Part shown: piece after piece, positions 52,163 to 60,007 of the stretch
Layout: each line of letters opens with the position of its first letter
How positions within the stretch are numbered: the first letter of the stretch is position 1
Assembly (NCBI GenBank): GCA_902783375.1
Contig: CACZQN010000003.1
Location: forward strand, 62,001-126,000
Direction: 5' to 3'
DNA: 64,000 nucleotides
Source of the DNA: an uncultured Lachnospiraceae bacterium
GTDB taxonomy: Bacteria > Bacillota > Clostridia > Lachnospirales > Lachnospiraceae
Notes under the pieces: model-generated
What the model was told of the DNA's origin: nothing
Databases searched by the model: none
What the model saw: only the letters and a program-made list of their open reading frames with translations
Made by a program: the position numbers and the translations under genes

Positions 52163-52924
52163 TCATACCGTCCGGACCGGCACACCGGCTTCACGCATGG
52201 CTTCCTTTACTTCCCGGATCGACAGCTCATGGAAATGGAACAAGGAAGCTGCGAGAACCGCATCTGCCTTTCCCTCTTTGATTGCCTCTACGAAATGTTC
52301 TTTCGTGCCGGCACCGCCGGATGCAATCACCGGAATTCCGACATTCTCCGCGATCGTCCGGGTCAGTTCCAGATCATAGCCGGCCTTTGTTCCGTCGCAG
52401 TCCATGCTGGTTAGCAGGATTTCTCCTGCCCCCAGTGCATCCACCTGTCTGGCCCATTCCACGGCATCGATCCCCATGTCCACACGGCCGCCGTTCCTAA
52501 AGATGTTCCAGCCGCCGTCCGGCCGCCGCTTCGCATCGATCGCGACCACCACACACTGCCTGCCGAATTTCTCAGCCGCATCCCGCACCAGCTGCGGATT
52601 CATGATCGCAGCGGAATTGACCGCCACCTTGTCCGCCCCGGCCCGCAGGATCTCCCGGAAGTCATCCACCGTCCGGATCCCTCCGCCGACGGTGAACGGG
52701 ATAAATACCTGGGATGCCACAGCGCGCACCATATCGACGACCGTCTTCCTGGCATCCGAGGATGCCGTGATATCAAGGAAAACCAGTTCGTCCGCGCCTT
52801 CCCGGTTATAGACCTTCGCAGCCTCCACCGGATCTCCCGCATCGATCAGGTTTACAAAATTGATTCCTTTTACCACCCTACCGTTCTTGACATCAAGGCA
52901 GGGAATTACACGTTTTGTATGCAT
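52163..52924 (-). CDS. hisF: Imidazole glycerol phosphate synthase cyclase subunit
   Basis: 253-residue (beta-alpha)8 cyclase that, with HisH, makes imidazole glycerol phosphate and AICAR in histidine synthesis. Motifs: [20 protein letters not shown] with catalytic Asp, [28 protein letters not shown] with the second Asp, and [18 protein letters not shown] 52924 follows GAGG by seven bases; ATG 52930 is too close to it. Pairs with hisH 34 bases upstream. Confidence 0.96.
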   Translation of the reverse strand: MHTKRVIPCLDVKNGRVVKGINFVNLIDAGDPVEAAKVYNREGADELVFLDITASSDARKTVVDMVRAVASQVFIPFTVGGGIRTVDDFREILRAGADKVAVNSAAIMNPQLVRDAAEKFGRQCVVVAIDAKRRPDGGWNIFRNGGRVDMGIDAVEWARQVDALGAGEILLTSMDCDGTKAGYDLELTRTIAENVGIPVIASGGAGTKEHFVEAIKEGKADAVLAASLFHFHELSIREVKEAMREAGVPVRTV

Positions 52925-52958
52925 AGTCATTCCTCATGGACGGATCACGTACCGATGC

Positions 52959-53606
52959 TCATTCTTTTGTCAGTGCAACGAAATTCCGGAGGATCTTTAA
53001 TCCGACCTCTCCGCTCTTTTCTGGGTGGAACTGGCAGGCAAAGACATTCTCATGCTCTGCCGCGGCATCAAAGACGATTCCATAGTCTGAAGTTGCCGCC
53101 ACATCCTCCTTCCGCACAGCGTCCAGGTAATAGGAATGCACGAAATAGACGAAACTGCCGGATGGGATTCCCCGGAACAGCCGGCTGTCCTCCCGGATCT
53201 GAATCTGGTTCCATCCCATGTGCGGAATCTTCAGCAGATCCTCTCCCGCCTGCATGCCGGACGGGAATCTCCTGATCGTACCGGGGAGAATTCCAAGTCC
53301 CGGGACGGTCTCCATGCCGGATCCCTGCGCCACCTCTTCACTCGCATCAAAGAGCAGCTGCAGTCCGAGGCAGATCCCGAGAAATGGCTTCCCGCTCCCG
53401 ACGATCTTCGGGATCATCCGGTCGAACCCATATTCCCGGATCCGCTCCATCGCATCTGCAAAAGCCCCGACACCCGGCAGGACGACGCCGTCCGCTGCCA
53501 GGATGACCGCTTCGTCCCTGGTCAGAACACATTCTTCACCAAGGAAACGAAACGCCTGTACGACACTTGCTGTATTTCCCGCATCATAATCCAGTATTGC
53601 TATCAA
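52959..53606 (-). CDS. hisH: Imidazole glycerol phosphate synthase glutaminase subunit
   Basis: 215-residue class I glutamine amidotransferase that feeds ammonia to HisF. Cys79 in PFLGICLGLQLLF is the nucleophile; His and Glu of the triad lie in ACQFHPEKSGEV near residue 195. Starts MIAILDYDAGNTASV at ATG 53606, 43 bases after the histidine kinase stop. The other his genes are not in this window, so the his pathway is split. Confidence 0.95.
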   Translation of the reverse strand: MIAILDYDAGNTASVVQAFRFLGEECVLTRDEAVILAADGVVLPGVGAFADAMERIREYGFDRMIPKIVGSGKPFLGICLGLQLLFDASEEVAQGSGMETVPGLGILPGTIRRFPSGMQAGEDLLKIPHMGWNQIQIREDSRLFRGIPSGSFVYFVHSYYLDAVRKEDVAATSDYGIVFDAAAEHENVFACQFHPEKSGEVGLKILRNFVALTKE

Positions 53607-53649
53607 GTTATACCCTCCAGACTACTATCCGTTACAACCAATTGTAAAA

Positions 53650-55266
53650 TCACGCGTTCTGATCCAGTTCAAACCAGAACGTCACCCCGTGCGGCTCATT
53701 GGTCACACCGAACCGCTCATTCAGGGAATTCATGATGGCCTTTACGATGGACAGCCCGATTCCGGATCCACCATACTCTCTCGTTCTGGCCTTATCCACC
53801 TTGTAGAACTTATCCCAGATCTTGTCCACATCATCCTCCGGAATCGGTGTCCCATCGTTGTAGACCGACACACGCACCTTCCCGTCCTGCTCGAGGATCC
53901 GGATCCGCACCGTCCCGGGAACACCATCGGTGATCGAGTGCACATAGTGGATGGCGTTGCTCACATAATTCGTGATCACTTCCTCCACGCGGTACTCATC
54001 CGCCCAGACATAGATCGGGTCATAGTTCGGGAAATCAAGGACCGCATCCGACTGCCGGACCATCATCTCCATGGACTGGACCACAGACTTTGTCAGTTCC
54101 ACGATATCAAACCGGCTGAATTCCATCTGGTTTGCACCGGATTCGAGCTGCGACAGTGTCAGCAGCTTCTTCACCATGTCGTTCATCTTGGCTGACTCAT
54201 CCATGATGACATCACAGTAGAATGCTCTGCTCTCCGGGTCGTCGCTGATGTTGTCCTTCAGGCCTTCCGCATATCCCTGGATCAGTGCAATCGGTGTCTT
54301 CAGCTCATGCGTGACATTCGAAATAAACTCGGTCCGCATCTGTTCCAGTTCTTCTTTCTGCTGAATATCCGACTGCAGTTCGTTGTTCGCCTTCTTCAGT
54401 TCCGAGATCGTGGATTCGAGCTTTTCCGAGAGTGCATTGATACTCTTTCCGAGTTCCCCGACTTCGTCCTCACGCTTTCCCTCATACCGCACGTTGAAAT
54501 TCAGGTTGCGCATCTCGGTTGCCATCCCGGAGAGTTGCTTCAGCGGCTTTACAAAATGATCTCCGAGGAAGTACGTGACCACGATACCGATCAGGATCGC
54601 GATCAGTCCGACGTAGATGAAGAAGCGGTTCGCAATGCCGACATTCTCCCCGATGTTATCAAAATTGGTCCGTAGAAAAACCATCTCTCCATTCGACAGT
54701 TTCCCATACAGTTCGATGTAGTTCGCCTCCATCCGGGCATCATAGCGGCGACTGATGGTATAGAGATCATTCTGGTCAATGACCACCGTCTCCCGCTCCA
54801 GTCCGGTCTTCTTTCCGGATTCTTCTTCCTCTTCAAAGTTGAAATAGCGGTCGTTCCCCTCCGGCATCAGATACATGAAGAGCTGGGAACGGAGCATCTG
54901 TGACTGCATCTCATTCATCGTCTCCGGGTAGCGGATCTGCAGAAAGACCCCGCCCGAATACAGGTACTCATTGAACACATAGGCCGTGATGGACTGCCGA
55001 CCGCCGGCCTGTGTCAGATACAGAGACAGCGCTTCGTACGCCTCTTCTTTCTCGTCCTCATCAGCATCTTCATCTGCTTCCAGACCTGCCATCACCACGC
55101 CGTAGCGCTCGTCGATCTGGGTATAGATCTCCCGCAGATTCCCGACCTTAAAGCGCTGGTAATACTGGCCGAGAAATGTCCTGTTGATGAACAGGCAAAA
55201 CAAGATGACACCGCCGAGCAGCAGTGCCATCGTTACGATCAAACGGATCTTCACGGAATGTTTCAT
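53650..55266 (-). CDS. Membrane sensor histidine kinase
   Basis: 538-residue two-component sensor. TM1 (~8-28), an extracytoplasmic sensor domain (~30-205), TM2 (~212-235, FFIYVGLIAILIGIVVTYFL), HAMP, a coiled coil (LKKANNELQSDIQQ), the H-box FISNVTHELKTPIALIQGYA with His near 320, and an HATPase_c domain (N-box TNYVSNAIHYVHS; DKIWDKFYKVD; GGSGIGLSIVKAIM). ATG 55266 follows GAGGTG by ten bases. Own promoter. No response regulator is adjacent; the OmpR-type regulator at 63 kb is the nearest candidate. Confidence 0.93.
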   Translation of the reverse strand: MKHSVKIRLIVTMALLLGGVILFCLFINRTFLGQYYQRFKVGNLREIYTQIDERYGVVMAGLEADEDADEDEKEEAYEALSLYLTQAGGRQSITAYVFNEYLYSGGVFLQIRYPETMNEMQSQMLRSQLFMYLMPEGNDRYFNFEEEEESGKKTGLERETVVIDQNDLYTISRRYDARMEANYIELYGKLSNGEMVFLRTNFDNIGENVGIANRFFIYVGLIAILIGIVVTYFLGDHFVKPLKQLSGMATEMRNLNFNVRYEGKREDEVGELGKSINALSEKLESTISELKKANNELQSDIQQKEELEQMRTEFISNVTHELKTPIALIQGYAEGLKDNISDDPESRAFYCDVIMDESAKMNDMVKKLLTLSQLESGANQMEFSRFDIVELTKSVVQSMEMMVRQSDAVLDFPNYDPIYVWADEYRVEEVITNYVSNAIHYVHSITDGVPGTVRIRILEQDGKVRVSVYNDGTPIPEDDVDKIWDKFYKVDKARTREYGGSGIGLSIVKAIMNSLNERFGVTNEPHGVTFWFELDQNA

Positions 55267-55303
55267 GTATTCACACACCTCAGCATACTGTACAGATAAG
55301 CAT

Positions 55304-55332
55304 ATTTTACAATAGCCCATCCCCGAAAACAA
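55304..55332 (-). promoter_or_regulatory. Probable promoter of the histidine kinase-hisHF-ung group
   Basis: Minus-strand TTGTTT (55327-55332) and TAAAAT (55304-55309) with a 17-base spacer, 38 bases before the kinase ATG and shortly after the upstream gene's stop. Confidence 0.6.
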
Positions 55333-55370
55333 GGGGAATAGCACCCCGCGCACCGGACAAACGCCCTGTT

Positions 55371-56789
55371 TCAGCTTTTTTCATTTCCGTTCTCATCATA
55401 CAGCCGGTAGCTTCCATCCTCGAAACGAACCACACAGCTTCCGGCAGATGTATAGATGCCTGCCGCACTCTCCGGAATATCCACCTGCGTCTCTTTCCGA
55501 TCCTTGATAAAGTGCACCTTTCCCTCCGAATCGAGAAGGTAAACACAGTATTCCAGACAGGCCATCTGCCTGACCGCAAAAGGTGGCCTGGTTCCGATCA
55601 CATTCCCATCGAGATCATTTTCGACCCACTCGTCCGGGTACAGGGTGTTCCCGAACTGTTCAGAAGGAATCAGCCCGGAATTGTCGATCACTGCAAAGGC
55701 GTTCGTTCCGACAGAAAAAGCTGCTGCCCCTTTCGTCACCGGACTCCAGATCGTCGAGGAAACATAGCTGTTGGTGCTGAAATTATAGGTGTCCGCCCTG
55801 TAGATCCTCCCGGACAGGGTCTGGACATAGATTCCGGAACTACCGTCATATTGAATATCTGCGATTTTTCCGAATGCCGCAACCGGTGTCCAGTGATTCA
55901 GCCAGGACGATCCGAACACATAGCCATGGTTCTGCCCCGCCACATACAGGTCTCCAGCTGTTGTCAGTACAAAGACCGTACTTCCGGTCCCTGCAACCTT
56001 CGCAACCGATCCGATCGCGGTTTCTTCCGTCCAGCCTTCCTCCGGAATCAGGGTCGCCAGCTGGTTCGCCTTCTGTCCGCTCCGGTTGCTTCCTGCGCTC
56101 CAGAGGTGTCCGCCAGAATCAACAACGATACTCTGCGATCCGGTCGTAAAGACACTCTTTGCTGTTCCCGGGAATGCAGCAGCTGTCATGCCGGTATTTG
56201 CTCCGGCATCGCCAAGGTTGCTTGCGGTTCCAAGGGCTCCGAGGACATTTGTTCCGCCCGTTCTCACGCTGCCGCCGGATATATCGACAGTAACGGTCTG
56301 GCTTTCCGCATATGGATAGCTTCTTCCCAGAGGCTCTTCGAGTGCCTTATGCACGATCTCGTCATATTTCGTGAAATCTTCGTCCCGGTCTTCTGCGTCC
56401 AGAACATATTCCATGACATGGACAGCCTCCTGATAGTCCCCTGCATCGGAGAGAATGTCCACGTAGGTTCTGAGCATTCCCGGATCTGTCACCGCGATCA
56501 TGTCATCTGTCATGATCTGCCTGCTCATCTCAAGATTCCCGCTGCCGGCGTAGCTGATTCCCAGACCCTGCAGCGCTTCCTGGTTATATGGGTCGATGGT
56601 GAGCGCCTTGCTGTACTGCTCTGCCGCACCATCAAAATCAAGACTCGAAAGATATTTATTTCCCAGGTTCAGTGTCTCTCTTACAGACTCTCTTCGGGAC
56701 ATCCGCCAGATGAGAAACGCCACAACCAGAGCGGCGATGACGATCGCTGTGACAACAATGATGATAAGGGTTCTGGTTTTCTTTTTCAT
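55371..56789 (-). CDS. Membrane-anchored TPR and RCC1-like beta-propeller protein
   Basis: 472-residue protein: N-terminal transmembrane helix (~6-28), a TPR-like region (~35-145; ALTIDPYNQEALQGLGISYA), then an RCC1/BLIP-II-like propeller (~190-470) with recurring Val-Val-x-Ser-x-Gly-x-(Leu/Tyr)-(Trp/Tyr)-x-(Ala/Val)-Gly-x-Asn units (SIVVDSGGHLWSAGSNRSG, VLTTAGDLYVAGQNHG). Most of it lies outside the cell. Part of the second kinase cluster, 12 bases after the VWA gene. Might serve in ligand binding; function unknown. Similar architecture in the WG-repeat gene of the Tad operon (anchor, TPR, propeller-like repeats). Confidence 0.82.
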   Translation of the reverse strand: MKKKTRTLIIIVVTAIVIAALVVAFLIWRMSRRESVRETLNLGNKYLSSLDFDGAAEQYSKALTIDPYNQEALQGLGISYAGSGNLEMSRQIMTDDMIAVTDPGMLRTYVDILSDAGDYQEAVHVMEYVLDAEDRDEDFTKYDEIVHKALEEPLGRSYPYAESQTVTVDISGGSVRTGGTNVLGALGTASNLGDAGANTGMTAAAFPGTAKSVFTTGSQSIVVDSGGHLWSAGSNRSGQKANQLATLIPEEGWTEETAIGSVAKVAGTGSTVFVLTTAGDLYVAGQNHGYVFGSSWLNHWTPVAAFGKIADIQYDGSSGIYVQTLSGRIYRADTYNFSTNSYVSSTIWSPVTKGAAAFSVGTNAFAVIDNSGLIPSEQFGNTLYPDEWVENDLDGNVIGTRPPFAVRQMACLEYCVYLLDSEGKVHFIKDRKETQVDIPESAAGIYTSAGSCVVRFEDGSYRLYDENGNEKS

Positions 56790-56801
56790 GTCTCACCCTC
56801 C

Positions 56802-59456
56802 TCACTCATTGACTTCAGTAATCGTCAGCTGCTCCGGGCTGATGTCTCCCTGGAGATTTCCCGCCGAACAGATTTCATTTCCAGCAGTTGCATTCTGAGC
56901 ATCTTCCGTGTTCAGATAAATCACACCGTTCAGGCGGAATTTTCCCGTGTCTCCCCAGTCGTAGCAGGAGACATCAACATCATCCGGCCGCTCATCCTTC
57001 GGTGTTACATCCGACAGAATCAGGATATTCTCCGAACTGGCATCCAGTGTCGTCGTTCTGTCTGTCGCATAAGTACGGTCCAGAATTCTCGGTCTGGCAA
57101 TGGCGTACGTCCCGTCCGGAAGTGGTACAACGTGCTCAGCATAGATCACGACTGCTCCGATTCTCAGGTATTCATAATTCAGGACATCCGACGCTTCAGA
57201 ATCATAAACCAGAAGGAAATCGGGCACTGTACAGACAGACCCGTCTGTAAATCCGAATTCTGCCGGATAAAGACCTGCCGGGATCGGCGATTCAAAGAAC
57301 ACGGTGAGCTGTTCCCAGTCTTCGCTGCGTTCAAAACGAATCTCCTGATCGTGGATCCGGATCGAATTCAGTTCCTTATATGCCCCTGATACGCGGACAA
57401 TGTCCTCGACCAGGCCCCCATCTCTGGTCTCTTCCATTTCATTGACCGTATGCACAAGGCTGTTCTGCACGCTGAATGTTTCTGCATAGGTCTTCGGAGC
57501 AGACACCTCACGGTAAGCCATCTTATCCGAATCATGGAGATTCTCCGAGCGGATAAAGAAATAGCGCGGTGTTTCTTCCGGATTTTCCGTCACGGTATAC
57601 ATGATTGTCAGCTGATTTCCAATGATGGTACCAAGAGATGCATAGACGCTGCTGAGGTCACCGGAACTGTCAGCCATGGTAAATGTCCCACCGGTGTTCT
57701 CTGCGATTTCTGCGAGCACTTCCTCATCGACCGAACCGAAACCGACCGTAAAAATCATCGTTCCCATCTGATTGGCCTGGTCCAGGACACCGTAATCAAA
57801 GCTGCTCTGTCCATCCGTCATCATGATGATGTTCCCGATCCCCGCGCCGTCCATCAATGCCTTCAGACCTTCTGAAATACCGGCTGTCAGATCGGTTCCG
57901 CCACGGTCATAGAGCGATTCTGCTCCTTCGATGATTTCTGACGCGGAAGTGGTCACCGGTGTCACAATCTCTGCCTCACTCTCAAACGAAACCAGAGCCA
58001 CTTCCAGATTTCCATCCATATATCTCTTCGCAAACTGAATCAGCGCATTTTTCGCATCATCGATCGGCTGCCCGCCCATGCTGCCGCTGACATCCACGAC
58101 GAAGCAGATCGGTGCACTTTTCACCTCGTGCGATTCGTCTACCCGGAACTGCACAGGATAGTGCGTATCCTTCATCTCAATCCCGCGGTTCTCGCGGATA
58201 TCCTGGATCATGCTGTCCCGGCCATAGAGTGTAACAGAAACTTCCGGAAATGCCGAGTCATCAATACGGGAAATATAGACATTCCCCGTTGAAAAACGGT
58301 ACTCGCCAAGCGCTTCGAGACTGAGATCTTCCGAAATCGACTGGTTCTGCCGGCGGTTGGACTGTTGCTGTGTCCCCCTGTCGATGATCAGGCCATCATG
58401 GACAGAATCCATCATATTGGTCAGAATCTTCTGCGGCCCTTTGCCGGTAGCTGCGCTGATATTTCCTTCCTTGTAGATCTCCTGAATCAGGTTCAGACCG
58501 GTATCTACGGCCTTGTTATCTGAAAAAGCACGCATCACCGATCCGGATGCTTTTACCAGTGTTTTAACCGCCTTCTGATCTTCTCCGACAGCGTACTGCA
58601 GCTTTGCTTTGACAATCTGTTTCTCTACGGTTGGAATTCCTCCGACTGCATTCACTGCACGATAAGCAAGTGCGTCTTTTGGGATCTCTCCCTCTTCCCC
58701 GGGCTGATTCTGCCCGGAGGAGGAACCGGAGGTATCTTCCCCCAAAGCCTGCTGCAGGTCCACTTCTGTGAAGTAAATGCCTGCATGAGCGCCCTCCGCT
58801 ATGATATCCGCAAGCAGGAGCTGATTCTTTGCGGAAGGTTTCTTGTCCACGATCTGTACTGCTTCCTGAAATGCCTCCCGGTAGTTTCCGCCCGAGAGCG
58901 CCGCACTCATGGCGAGCGAAGCCGCAGCTTCTTCACTGACAATCTCCGCATAAGCAGCTCTGTCAGTGCGCCTCATCCGTCCGGATTCCATCGCCTGATA
59001 CTCCAGCAGATACTGGGCATCATACTTTTTACTGCGTTTTTCAGGAATCTTCAGCAGCTGTTTGATCTTACCGGCCGTCTCCGTCATCTCTGCTTCCGTT
59101 GCGGTATACTTCTGCAGTTCTTCAACGACATCCTGTTGTTTTTCATTCAGCGAGTAGGCTTCCTGGATCTGTTTTGACTGAATGGAAGCAAGAACATTGT
59201 TCCCATCCATCTTCTCTTTCAAGGCGGCAGCAGCATCTTTCACAAATTGGATCTTCTTCCCATGCCATTTCCCGATCCGGTTCAGATAATCTTCTGCAAG
59301 CGCACCTCTCCCGTTCTCAAGATGGGAAATACCGATGTAGGCATTCTTTTCCGCCTCATGGTTGCCGGAAATCACAGCAACTCCGATACCTACGCCGGCG
59401 GCAAGCAGAACAACGAGGCATATGATCAAGATCCAACGTCTTCCTGAAGACATCAT
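56802..59456 (-). CDS. Large VWA-domain membrane protein
   Basis: 884-residue protein with an N-terminal transmembrane anchor (~7-29), a long helical region with a TPR-like pattern (~35-400), and a von Willebrand factor A domain (~445-620) whose metal site is intact: VVDVSGSMGGQPID, Thr in RGGTDLTAGI, and MMTDGQSSFDYG. A beta-rich C-terminal part (~630-884) follows. VWA domains bind protein ligands through a metal ion, so adhesion or complex assembly is plausible. ATG 59456 overlaps the zinc-ribbon gene's stop; the adjacent ATG 59453 has better GGAGG spacing. Confidence 0.88.
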   Translation of the reverse strand: MMSSGRRWILIICLVVLLAAGVGIGVAVISGNHEAEKNAYIGISHLENGRGALAEDYLNRIGKWHGKKIQFVKDAAAALKEKMDGNNVLASIQSKQIQEAYSLNEKQQDVVEELQKYTATEAEMTETAGKIKQLLKIPEKRSKKYDAQYLLEYQAMESGRMRRTDRAAYAEIVSEEAAASLAMSAALSGGNYREAFQEAVQIVDKKPSAKNQLLLADIIAEGAHAGIYFTEVDLQQALGEDTSGSSSGQNQPGEEGEIPKDALAYRAVNAVGGIPTVEKQIVKAKLQYAVGEDQKAVKTLVKASGSVMRAFSDNKAVDTGLNLIQEIYKEGNISAATGKGPQKILTNMMDSVHDGLIIDRGTQQQSNRRQNQSISEDLSLEALGEYRFSTGNVYISRIDDSAFPEVSVTLYGRDSMIQDIRENRGIEMKDTHYPVQFRVDESHEVKSAPICFVVDVSGSMGGQPIDDAKNALIQFAKRYMDGNLEVALVSFESEAEIVTPVTTSASEIIEGAESLYDRGGTDLTAGISEGLKALMDGAGIGNIIMMTDGQSSFDYGVLDQANQMGTMIFTVGFGSVDEEVLAEIAENTGGTFTMADSSGDLSSVYASLGTIIGNQLTIMYTVTENPEETPRYFFIRSENLHDSDKMAYREVSAPKTYAETFSVQNSLVHTVNEMEETRDGGLVEDIVRVSGAYKELNSIRIHDQEIRFERSEDWEQLTVFFESPIPAGLYPAEFGFTDGSVCTVPDFLLVYDSEASDVLNYEYLRIGAVVIYAEHVVPLPDGTYAIARPRILDRTYATDRTTTLDASSENILILSDVTPKDERPDDVDVSCYDWGDTGKFRLNGVIYLNTEDAQNATAGNEICSAGNLQGDISPEQLTITEVNE

Positions 59457-59851
59457 TCCACCTCCATGTCAACGGGTGTCCCGCACATAGGACAGAACTT
59501 TTGTCCCGGTGTCAGAATTCTGCCGCACTTTCTGCAGGTTTTCTCCTGTACGGTATCCTGCGGCATCTTCTCTGCCGACTGCTGCTCTGGCGGAGTCTGT
59601 ACCGGCTGTTTCTGCTCTGCCTCCGGTTTCTTTGCTGCTTTCGCGGCAGAGATCGTCTTCTTCAGAATCACAGCAAACAGAATCCAGCAGATGATACCGA
59701 GAAGCAGGGCAATCGGCCAGACGATCTGAAGGATTCTTCCCAGCAGATAGGAAATCCGGTAGATTGCAAGTCCTGCAGTCTTCACGTAGGCAAAGAGAAA
59801 CAGCAGCGACAACGCCACTGCTGTAAGGCCTGACAAAAGTATCTTTTTCAT
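59453..59851 (-). CDS. Small membrane protein with C-terminal zinc ribbon
   Basis: 132 residues: two hydrophobic helices (~5-27 and ~40-65), a Lys/Gln/Glu/Pro-rich linker, and a zinc ribbon (CRKCGRILTPGQKFCPMCG, four Cys). The ribbon closely resembles the one in the zinc-ribbon protein at 62.2 kb, so the two may bind a common partner. GGAG ten bases before ATG 59851. In the second kinase cluster; role unknown. Confidence 0.85.
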   Translation of the reverse strand: MKKILLSGLTAVALSLLFLFAYVKTAGLAIYRISYLLGRILQIVWPIALLLGIICWILFAVILKKTISAAKAAKKPEAEQKQPVQTPPEQQSAEKMPQDTVQEKTCRKCGRILTPGQKFCPMCGTPVDMEVE

Positions 59852-59869
59852 AGCCGTCTATTTCTCCAA

Positions 59870-60007
59870 TCACAACGATTTCATAATCGATTCCAGCTTC
59901 TTTTTACGGCTGCAGCTGAAGACCGAAAGCGATATCACAAGCCCGATTACAGAAATCACAACGCCGCCGATTCCTCCGAAAAACATGAGTTGTGCCGTCG
60001 TCATCAT
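59870..60007 (-). CDS. 45-residue membrane peptide encoded between kinase and zinc-ribbon genes
   Basis: A short open frame starting ATG 60007, overlapping the Ser/Thr kinase stop (ATGA) and placed seven bases after GGAGG. It encodes MMTTAQLMFFGGIGGVVISV, a Gly-rich hydrophobic helix of about 22 residues, then a Cys/Lys-rich cytosolic tail (SCSRKKKLESIMKSL). The strong ribosome site, stop-start overlap and clean transmembrane profile argue for a real gene. It ends 18 bases before the next ATG, filling what would otherwise be the only sizeable gap of this cluster. No family recognised. Confidence 0.72.
   Translation of the reverse strand: MMTTAQLMFFGGIGGVVISVIGLVISLSVFSCSRKKKLESIMKSL

Noticed and set aside
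55224-57389. Plus-strand open frame opposite the RCC1-like and VWA genes
   Set aside because: No signal or family; crosses the start of a minus-strand gene.
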